Shown here: positions 1 through 5,031 of the stretch, in pieces
How positions within the stretch are numbered: position 1 is the first letter of the stretch
Layout: each line of letters starts with the position of its first letter
DNA from: Rhodothermia bacterium
Lineage (GTDB): Bacteria; Bacteroidota; Rhodothermia; Rhodothermales; JABDKH01
DNA: 5,691 bases
Direction of reading: 5' to 3'
NCBI GenBank assembly: GCA_030431165.1
Contig: JAUIJQ010000241.1
Coordinates: 1-5,691, forward strand
The notes under the pieces: generated by a model
What the model saw: the letters and a program-made list of their open reading frames with translations, nothing else
Told to the model about the DNA's origin: nothing
Databases searched by the model: none
Program-made: the position numbers and the translations under genes

Positions 1-50
1 AAGACGGCTACGACCGTCTGAACGATGGTTGCTACCGGGGCTCGTCGCAT
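1..50 (-). CDS. Start of an unidentified exported or membrane protein (partial)
   Basis: Only the first 16 codons are visible; the gene continues past the left edge. Read on the minus strand from the ATG at 50-48, the peptide is MRRAPVATIVQTVVAV: two arginines followed by a run of small hydrophobic residues. That is the pattern of a signal peptide or a first membrane segment. A GAGGTG sequence sits 5-10 bases before the ATG and is the best Shine-Dalgarno match in the window, which supports this start. The gene is divergent from the beta-barrel gene at 313, and the non-coding stretch between them must hold its promoter. Function cannot be assigned from so few residues. A chance ORF is possible, but the ribosome binding site and N-terminus together make a real gene more likely than not. 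Confidence 0.5.
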   Translation of the reverse strand, partial: MRRAPVATIVQTVVAV

Positions 51-312
51 AAGACACCTCGTGTGGGCCTGTGGCTGGAGGGTGCGTTCGTGGAAAGTTA
101 ATTATTCGTCTCACTTATGAAACAGTCCGCAAAAAACGGCTAGACGGGCTCTCATGACCGGGAGAAGGCATAAAACGCCTCGTCGTGGCCGAGTCCAAGT
201 CCAGAGAATTGATCGACTTGGCTCAAGTTGCTGATCCAGGTACCCGATTCTCTGGTTTCCGGGCCTACCCAGACCCGATACCGTGTGATCTGCCACAGAA
301 ATCCCCAGCGTC
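51..312. other. Non-coding region between divergent genes
   Basis: This 262-bp stretch separates the minus-strand gene starting at 50 from the plus-strand beta-barrel gene at 313. I see no convincing coding sequence; reading frames crossing it are antisense to the beta-barrel gene or run out of frame into it. It has an AT-rich island at about 91-108, which on the minus strand gives AATAAT (106-101) and TAACTTTC (100-93). The latter loosely resembles the Bacteroidota -7 box TAnnTTTG, but no good partner box lies at the right distance. The right half holds a long nested inverted repeat, listed separately. No tRNA cloverleaf or riboswitch that I know was recognised. Confidence 0.6.
201..255. repeat. 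Nested inverted repeat in the leader of the beta-barrel gene
   Basis: CCAGAGAAT at 201-209 is perfectly complementary to ATTCTCTGG at 247-255, and pairing can continue with a G-U pair and one G-C pair (210-211 with 245-246). Inside it, CGACTTG at 214-220 can pair with CAAGTTG at 224-230 (one G-U pair) across a three-base loop GCT. The whole unit ends 57 bases before the start of the beta-barrel gene, so if transcription starts upstream it would fold in the 5' leader. There is no T-run after it, so a simple intrinsic terminator is unlikely. It could be a regulatory leader structure, a protein-binding palindrome or a remnant repeat. The pairing is seen directly; the role is unknown. Confidence 0.5.
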
Positions 313-1011
313 ATGACCAGCCGCACGCTCAAACTCGCCGCCCTGCGCGCCCTGCGCGCCATGCCCATAGTTCTTGCCGTTTCGATGATCGCGCCGATTT
401 CGGTCGCCGCACAGTATTTCGGGATTCGAGGCGGCGCTGAACGCACGCAGCTGATGACCGACGTCGACAGCGGTACCATCGGCACCGAGACCGGCATTAC
501 GCTCGGCGCGTTCATCAACATCCCGCTGCCGGCCAACCTCGGCATCTCACTTGAAGGGCTCTACTCGCAGAAGGTTGTAACGCAACAGAACCTTGAGCTC
601 GCACAGCAGGGTGCCTTCGACCCTAGCGCGTCGCTTCACCTCGGCTACATTCAGATGCCGATAACGATGTCTTACCGATTCCCCGTTCCTGGCCCGCTGA
701 AACCACGCGTCTACGCCGGACCGGTCATTGGTGTTGTTGTTGATCAGTCGATCGACCTCAAAGGCAAGAGTGCCGGCGACATCGCAAACGAAGCGTCACT
801 GCTGACGCGCGAGGCGTTCTCTGATCGCGAGGTCGGATGGACGGTCGGGACCGGTGCTTCGCTCGGCTTCCGCGGTTTTCCCGTCCACCTGATCTTCGAC
901 CTCCGTTACATCGGCGGAGTGACAACGATCAAAGAAGACTTTGCCGGAAACCCGCTTGCACGCCAGCTCGAAGTTGGCGCGTTCTCCGGGATGATTGGGA
1001 TCGGCTTCTAG
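313..1011 (+). CDS. Outer-membrane beta-barrel protein
   Basis: This 232-residue protein is predicted to be exported by Sec and inserted in the outer membrane as a small beta-barrel. Residues 1-33 form a signal peptide: basic n-region (R4, K7, R12, R15), hydrophobic core around 17-32, and probable cleavage after SVAA33 before QYFG. The mature part has alternating polar/hydrophobic strands rich in Gly and aromatics (for example 35-41, 63-84, 110-126, 133-146, 175-201), separated by polar loops. It ends in GMIGIGF; a C-terminal Phe is typical of proteins recognised by the BAM complex. Size and style match the PorT-like/OMP_b-brl families common in Bacteroidota and relatives, though the ligand or role is unknown. 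The start at 313 lacks a Shine-Dalgarno sequence. The ATG at 361 (residue 17) is an alternative that would still leave a short signal peptide. It stands alone on its strand and converges on the glycosidase gene. Confidence 0.85.
   Translation: MTSRTLKLAALRALRAMPIVLAVSMIAPISVAAQYFGIRGGAERTQLMTDVDSGTIGTETGITLGAFINIPLPANLGISLEGLYSQKVVTQQNLELAQQGAFDPSASLHLGYIQMPITMSYRFPVPGPLKPRVYAGPVIGVVVDQSIDLKGKSAGDIANEASLLTREAFSDREVGWTVGTGASLGFRGFPVHLIFDLRYIGGVTTIKEDFAGNPLARQLEVGAFSGMIGIGF
340..360 (+). repeat. Short in-frame 9-bp tandem repeat in signal-peptide region
   Basis: The unit GCCCTGCGC occurs twice in tandem (340-348 and 349-357), followed by the first three bases of a third copy (358-360). It is in frame and encodes ALRALRA, residues 10-16 of the beta-barrel protein, directly before the alternative ATG at 361. 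Gain or loss of a unit would lengthen or shorten the basic n-region of the signal peptide by three residues without shifting the frame. Confidence 0.6.
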
Positions 1012-1014
1012 GAT

Positions 1015-1030
1015 AGCCGGAAGAACGGCT
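1015..1030. terminator. Weak hairpin between convergent genes
   Basis: AGCCG (1015-1019) and CGGCT (1026-1030) form a perfect 5-bp stem with a 6-base purine loop, placed between the stop of the beta-barrel gene and the stop of the convergent glycosidase gene; its right arm touches the latter. Position suits a bidirectional terminator, but the stem is short and there is no T-tract on either side. A chance palindrome is quite possible. Confidence 0.2.
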
Positions 1031-3441
1031 CAGGACCAGCGCTCCATCGCAACGGCTAGAATGCCGAATTGATCGGTGAGCAGCCCCTCGTAGCCGCTCG
1101 GTCTGTCGTCCCAATAACGCCAGTCTTTTCCGCTACGACATCCGCCGAAGACGGCTGCATCGGCCATACCGGCGCAAAGCCGTTCGAGCAACGCGTCTGC
1201 TTCGTGCTGCATGCCCACGCGGTAGAGTGCCCGTACAAAATGCCGCGACTGCGAGTGCGTGCGCCCGCCGTTCTGGTAGAATCCGAAAGGATACCCCTGC
1301 AGAATGTCAGTGCGATCCTCATCCGGTATTGGCCACAGACACACCGGCAAGCCGTAGTACGCGTCAGGCATCCCAACGCGCTCTGCCTCGGCCCACAGCC
1401 GTTCCATCATGACGCGCGCCGTCTCGTCATCAAACAATCCCGCGCAGACGGCTACGCCGGTTGGCGTCAGGAATGCGTGGTCGTGAATTTCGTCGTTCTT
1501 ACAACGCCAGCCGGCGACCCACCCGGTTTCGTCGTTGTAAAACGCCGTGTGATACGAAGCCCGCAGTTGCGCCGCCCAACCGGATAGGTCAAGCGCCTCA
1601 GCATTGATTCCGTGCTCCGGCAACAGCGCGTCGAGCCGCGTCAGTGCGGCGTACAGGAGCGCATTGGAAAAGGCATCTTTCCACCCGAACGATATGACGT
1701 CGAACCAGCACGTGCTCCACTGACCGGAGCCGCTCGTTCCGGTTCGGTACGGACTCTCGATGAGTCCGTCGTTATCAAGATCACGAGCCCGCATTCGGGC
1801 GAGCTTCTTGTGGATCTGAGGCGCAAATCGTTTAGCCCAGTCGTCGGGCGCGCGGTGTTCGAGGTAGTCGGCAAGGCCGAGCAGGGCGGCGGTACCCGTC
1901 ATGAGGTACTCGTCCTCGGCGGCATGGACCACGCCGTGATTCACGATGTTGCCTGACGCGTACCCCGTTGCCCCGTCGAGCCAGCGCTCAAGCGAGTCGC
2001 CTACGAGATCGAGTGCGTGCAGCCCAGGGAGCAACTCGCCTGCCCGGAGCGCGATATCCGACCAATTGTCCATACAGATCGGGCAGTGCATCGAGGCGCC
2101 ATTGTTACTGAGCGTCGACGTGTCCGGGCGGTACGAAAGTGCGGTCAGCGTACACCGGTCCACGGCATCGCGCACAGCCGCCGGCGCATCGGCCCGAAGT
2201 TGTACGTGCGGGGTGGCAAGCTGCAAAGTAAATGTGGCGCTGGTCGTGCCCGCCGGTACAAGATGGTCGCCCTCGGCCTGTGTTTCTTCGTCAAGTCGAA
2301 AGGCAACTTCGGTTCGGTCCTGCGGACGAAAAGCGTCGGAACGCAGCGTGACTCCGTGATCGCCTTCGATTCGGAAGCGACCATGACCGGGTGCAACGAG
2401 CCAACCGGGGAATTCAACAACGCCCGACTCTCCGTGGCGTGTTGTCTTGCCGATCACGTGCGTAGGCGTCACCGTGCAATCAAAAGCCAGCGTCCACGCG
2501 TTGCTCGTCCATGCACGGAACGCAACTTCGTTGTGACGGGTGACGTGCATCTCCAGGCGATCGCGGTGCACCACCCAGACAATGGTGTAGCGAAGCAAAC
2601 CGGCTCGTAGAGAAACGTCATACGTCACGCGGTTGCCGCTGACTTCGATCGACCCCTCAACCGCATTGCGAAGTGAGGGCATGATCTCTGGTGATCGACC
2701 GACGGCGTGTAATCGCGGACCCTGAAGGAATAAGCCGGGGCCGTGACGCAACATGTTGACCGACGTGTCAGCATTGTCGTGCTGATCCAGGCCGAAGTGA
2801 GAAAAGCCGGCGCGGTCGATACAGAATCCGATATCAAAGTGCTTTGACCGGAACCTGATCTCACCATGGCGATGTTCGGCCGACAACCCGGCAGGTAGTC
2901 CGCCGAAGTCAATGCCGGCAACATTCAGCAGGCGCTCGTCGCGGGGCGCAATCGGATCAGCAACCTCGCCTTCGAGCAGCAGTCCGCCCGCCGCAAGGTT
3001 CCACGAAGGCCACCACGTGTCAATCCCGCAAGCACGCAACTCGATGATGACGGCGGAGGTGCGGATCGCATCCAGGTTGACCCAGTGGATTGTGTCGCCA
3101 GCCGGTCGCGGAAGATCGGTCTCGTATTTGATTTGACGCCACTCGCCATCGATCCAGGCAAGCAATCGATATGCGGTGACCCAGTCGCGGTCGACGACGC
3201 TGCCGCAGCTATGGTAGCCGCGGTGTTTCCGGAAGCCGATTCGGTGTAGCGTCGCCTCACTGTGGAGTTGCAGGGCGCGCTGGTGAACGATGCGCTCAGC
3301 GGGCGCGGGATCTTCGCTCGATAATTCGTTCGCGAGGGGCTTAGTCCATACCGCGCGACAGAAGGACAGGGCGGCCGGCCCGGTTGTGCCGCCGAGGGGC
3401 ACCTCGAGGTCGTTCAGGGTTAGCAGGTCAATCGAGGCCAT
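1030..3441 (-). CDS. Six-hairpin glycosidase-like protein, cytoplasmic, family uncertain
   Basis: This 803-residue protein is probably a glycoside hydrolase of the (alpha/alpha)6-barrel (six-hairpin) superfamily. Residues about 50-160 look like a beta-sandwich resembling carbohydrate-binding or F5/8C-type domains (HSCGSVVDRDW, then WRQIKYETDL...WVNLDAIRTSAVIIELRACG). Residues about 165-410 are a second beta-rich region, as is usual before such barrels. From about 420 the sequence turns helical. Landmarks are CPICMDNWSD (453-462), AAEDEYLMTG (507-516), the loop DLDNDGLIES (554-563), HDHAFLTPTG (653-662), YQNGGRTHSQSRHF (722-735) and GYEGLLTDQFG (783-793). The acidic loop and the QNGG and EGLLTDQF segments resemble GH63/MGH1-like, GH78 and GH94-type barrels. 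The catalytic acids cannot be named with certainty; D458, the E509/D510/E511 cluster and E785 are candidates. There is no signal peptide and there are 14 cysteines, so it is probably cytoplasmic. Third gene of the minus cluster. Phosphorylase activity is an alternative. Confidence 0.8.
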   Translation of the reverse strand: MASIDLLTLNDLEVPLGGTTGPAALSFCRAVWTKPLANELSSEDPAPAERIVHQRALQLHSEATLHRIGFRKHRGYHSCGSVVDRDWVTAYRLLAWIDGEWRQIKYETDLPRPAGDTIHWVNLDAIRTSAVIIELRACGIDTWWPSWNLAAGGLLLEGEVADPIAPRDERLLNVAGIDFGGLPAGLSAEHRHGEIRFRSKHFDIGFCIDRAGFSHFGLDQHDNADTSVNMLRHGPGLFLQGPRLHAVGRSPEIMPSLRNAVEGSIEVSGNRVTYDVSLRAGLLRYTIVWVVHRDRLEMHVTRHNEVAFRAWTSNAWTLAFDCTVTPTHVIGKTTRHGESGVVEFPGWLVAPGHGRFRIEGDHGVTLRSDAFRPQDRTEVAFRLDEETQAEGDHLVPAGTTSATFTLQLATPHVQLRADAPAAVRDAVDRCTLTALSYRPDTSTLSNNGASMHCPICMDNWSDIALRAGELLPGLHALDLVGDSLERWLDGATGYASGNIVNHGVVHAAEDEYLMTGTAALLGLADYLEHRAPDDWAKRFAPQIHKKLARMRARDLDNDGLIESPYRTGTSGSGQWSTCWFDVISFGWKDAFSNALLYAALTRLDALLPEHGINAEALDLSGWAAQLRASYHTAFYNDETGWVAGWRCKNDEIHDHAFLTPTGVAVCAGLFDDETARVMMERLWAEAERVGMPDAYYGLPVCLWPIPDEDRTDILQGYPFGFYQNGGRTHSQSRHFVRALYRVGMQHEADALLERLCAGMADAAVFGGCRSGKDWRYWDDRPSGYEGLLTDQFGILAVAMERWS

Positions 3442-3453
3442 TTCGACATAAAG

Positions 3454-3480
3454 GCACGTCTATAATAAGAAACGACGTGC
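3454..3480. promoter_or_regulatory. Perfect inverted repeat upstream of the glycosidase gene
   Basis: GCACGTC (3454-3460) and GACGTGC (3474-3480) are exact inverted copies separated by 13 AT-rich bases, in the 64-bp gap between plsC and the glycosidase gene and just 13 bp from the latter's ATG. The AT-rich centre contains TATTAT on the minus strand (3467-3462), which could serve as a -10 element; no good -35 was found. A half-site spacing of about two helical turns suits a dimeric regulator binding over a promoter. As RNA it would be a 7-bp hairpin with a 13-base loop and no proper U-tract, so terminator function is less likely. The repeat is seen directly; its function is inferred. Confidence 0.4.
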
Positions 3481-3505
3481 TGTATTTGGAACAAGCGAAG
3501 CCCGC

Positions 3506-4303
3506 CTACTGCGTCGCTGCCTCAACGTTCCCGCCCCGCCACTCATCAATCTGCGCAACGATCTGCCCACGCACCTGGTCACACAAAGCCTGCGCGTCGC
3601 CCTTCTCCAGTGTATCTGTTTCAATCGGCGCCAACACCCGCAGCCGGATTGGTCCGGGATTCGAGAAGAGTACGCTGTTCTTTGGCAACGCGTCGCTCGT
3701 GCCGTCGATGACAAGCGGCAGCACCGGCACCCCGGTCTTGATGGCAAGGTGGAATGCGCCAACGTTGAACGGTCGAACGTTCCCGTCTCGGGAGCGTGTG
3801 CCTTCGGGAAAGAACATCACCGAACAATGCTGCTTCAGATAGTTGGCGGCATCGATCATGACCTTGGCCCGACTGCGTTGACTGCCCCTGTCGACGCGAA
3901 TGTCCCCGGCGAGTTTAAGCATCCAACCCGCCAGTGGAAGGGAAAACAGCTCGGCCTTTGCCACCCATTTCATTTCCCACGGCAGACGACTGATTATCGG
4001 GATGTCCGCAAGCGACTGGTGGTTACAAACCACGACGTAGGGCCGCCGTGGGTCGTCAATGGTGACGCCGTCAACCTTGATCCGCCAAAGCGGATTTACA
4101 TGGGTCATGGCGGCGCCCAGTCGGCGAAACCATCTCCCGGTGCGATACCGCACCGGATCTTTGTCCAGCAGGCGGATAGTAGCCAGTAGCGGCAGCCACA
4201 ATGCCATCATCGTGATGGTGGAGACCCAGATCCAGATTGACGCCAGAACGCGCATGTCGCTATCGAAGGAACGTGTGCCGAATAATACGGGATGATCGGC
4301 CAC
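3506..4303 (-). CDS. plsC: 1-acyl-sn-glycerol-3-phosphate acyltransferase (PlsC type)
   Basis: This 265-residue enzyme transfers an acyl chain to the sn-2 position of lysophosphatidic acid, giving phosphatidic acid for membrane phospholipid synthesis at the inner membrane. A hydrophobic segment at about 18-42 anchors it. The family blocks are present in order: NHQSLAD (94-100, the HX4D catalytic pair H95/D100), KAELF...GDIRVDRG (116-140), FPEGTRS (165-171, substrate-binding) and VPVLPLVIDG (192-201). Length fits the family. The reading frame opens with GTG at 4303, preceded by a stop five codons upstream, and no good Shine-Dalgarno is seen. The ATG at 4255 (residue 17), just before the membrane segment, is an alternative start. 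It lies 31 bp after the lipocalin-like gene and 64 bp before the glycosidase gene, probably in the same transcript as the former. The family is clear, but some members use other lysophospholipids or ornithine-lipid precursors, so exact substrate is less certain. Confidence 0.93.
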   Translation of the reverse strand: MADHPVLFGTRSFDSDMRVLASIWIWVSTITMMALWLPLLATIRLLDKDPVRYRTGRWFRRLGAAMTHVNPLWRIKVDGVTIDDPRRPYVVVCNHQSLADIPIISRLPWEMKWVAKAELFSLPLAGWMLKLAGDIRVDRGSQRSRAKVMIDAANYLKQHCSVMFFPEGTRSRDGNVRPFNVGAFHLAIKTGVPVLPLVIDGTSDALPKNSVLFSNPGPIRLRVLAPIETDTLEKGDAQALCDQVRGQIVAQIDEWRGGNVEAATQ

Positions 4304-4320
4304 ATCCCTGAATCAGCATC

Positions 4321-4335
4321 GTTCGCGTACCGAAC
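4321..4335. repeat. Short inverted repeat at the end of the lipocalin-like gene
   Basis: GTTCG (4321-4325) and CGAAC (4331-4335) form a perfect 5-bp stem with a 5-base loop, in the 31-bp gap before plsC and overlapping the last base of the upstream stop codon. No T-run follows in the direction of transcription. It may slow or punctuate the transcript, but it may equally be chance. Confidence 0.2.
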
Positions 4336-4880
4336 TACATCGCAAGTCGTCGCCACGTGTAGGCGCGTCGTGGCGTGCGGTTGCCATCGCTGTCCACATC
4401 ATACGATCGGGTGGTGTGCTCGTCACCGAGCGTGATGGCCTCGTGGATGACGGTCCACACGGCGTCTGCGCCCGGGCTGCTGAATTCCTGTTCCACATAG
4501 ATCATCCCGTCTGTTCGCAGCATCTCGGTGCCTGCGCCGATGGTCCCGTCTGCGGCGATCTGGAAAAAGCGGACCATCCGTTTGCCGGGATCCCAGTACC
4601 GATGCATGGTCCAGAATGTGTCTGCAACGTTGGCGTCGCGAATCCCGACCAGAACGCCGTGCAGACTCTTCTGGCCGAGTCCCCACGACCAGTCTATCTG
4701 GTATGCGTCAAACGGCTCTGCAGCGCTTTGCCATTCGGCGTTGTCGGCGCGCCAGCTTCCGACGAGATGCTGCATGTCCTCAACAAACCACGCCGGCTGG
4801 GCGCTGACAAGGCTGACGTTTGGCAGGAACAGCAACGCCGCTATTACAGCACCGCGACGAAACGGATTCGAAAGGGGCAT
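4335..4880 (-). CDS. Exported lipocalin-like (DUF1579-like) protein of unknown function
   Basis: I do not recognise a characterised family member. The frame stays open upstream to 5126, but the stretch before residue M at 4880 is Arg/Cys-rich, crosses the divergent promoter region and overlaps miaB. The ATG at 4880 was chosen because it gives a clean signal peptide: MPLSNPFRRG, a hydrophobic core at 11-24 and probable cleavage after VSA27 before QPAW. The resulting protein is 181 residues, mature about 154. The mature part opens with MQHLVGSWRA, a G-x-W motif like the first strand of lipocalin-type barrels, followed by beta-strand-like stretches (72-80, 88-96, 101-110, 126-133, 141-150, 157-178). 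DGTIGAGTEMLRTDGMIYVEQEF and the closing RAYTWRRL resemble the DUF1579/calycin-type small-molecule binding proteins. It is predicted periplasmic or envelope-associated and is not a lipoprotein (no lipobox Cys). First gene of the minus cluster. Confidence 0.75.
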   Translation of the reverse strand: MPLSNPFRRGAVIAALLFLPNVSLVSAQPAWFVEDMQHLVGSWRADNAEWQSAAEPFDAYQIDWSWGLGQKSLHGVLVGIRDANVADTFWTMHRYWDPGKRMVRFFQIAADGTIGAGTEMLRTDGMIYVEQEFSSPGADAVWTVIHEAITLGDEHTTRSYDVDSDGNRTPRRAYTWRRLAM

Positions 4881-5031
4881 GACAACTAAAAGAAGGTGGT
4901 TCGCCGCCAGTATAGCGCGACTGGTACCCGGTGTTCGAGGCTGAGTTTTGTGCCCACCAGCTACGTGCACTGCATAAAGTAACCTGACAATTCGGCAGAA
5001 CCGACCGCGCGTCGGGACGTAACAGCGCCCC
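4881..5031. other. Divergent intergenic region between lipocalin-like gene and miaB
   Basis: These 151 bp must contain the start signals of both divergent units. Besides the minus-strand promoter candidate, the plus strand shows TTTTG at 4946-4950 and CATAAAGT at 4973-4980, which is at best a poor promoter for miaB because the spacing is too long. A hairpin CCGAC (5001-5005) with GTCGG (5011-5015) lies 17 bp before the miaB ATG and partly covers GGGACG, the only faintly Shine-Dalgarno-like sequence there. Confidence 0.5.
4909..4937 (-). promoter_or_regulatory. Candidate promoter for the minus-strand cluster
   Basis: On the minus strand TATACT (4914-4909) matches the -10 consensus at five of six positions. 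A weak -35, CGAACA (4937-4932), lies 17 bp upstream. Transcription would start near 4902, leaving a leader of about 20 bases before the ATG at 4880. The -10 box is partly covered by an inverted repeat, CCAGT (4907-4911) and ACTGG (4920-4924), which could be an operator. If the organism uses Bacteroidota-type promoters this assignment may be wrong. Confidence 0.35.

Noticed and set aside
2..19. Inverted repeat AGACGG/CCGTCT at the left edge as a terminator or operator
   Set aside because: It lies inside the partial minus-strand coding sequence, is only 6 bp long with a 6-base loop, and has no T-run.
201..255. Integron attC site
   Set aside because: The stem ends lack the core RYYYAAC/GTTRRRY boxes and there is no gene cassette structure or integrase nearby.
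111..545. Minus-strand 144-codon reading frame over the beta-barrel gene
   Set aside because: It is antisense to a clear signal-peptide and beta-barrel coding frame, has low-complexity Arg/Ser/Pro/Val composition and no domain.
2017..2610. Plus-strand 197-codon reading frame inside the glycosidase gene
   Set aside because: It is a shadow of the GC-rich glycosidase frame, with Arg-rich composition and no recognisable domain. The same applies to the other plus-strand frames between 1069 and 3136.
3749..4189. Plus-strand 146-codon reading frame opposite plsC
   Set aside because: plsC has unmistakable catalytic motifs on the other strand; this frame shows none and would be fully antisense.
4946..4980. 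Promoter for miaB built from TTTTG and CATAAAGT
   Set aside because: The boxes match poorly and the spacing is too long for either sigma-70-type or Bacteroidota-type promoters, so it is mentioned only as part of the intergenic region.
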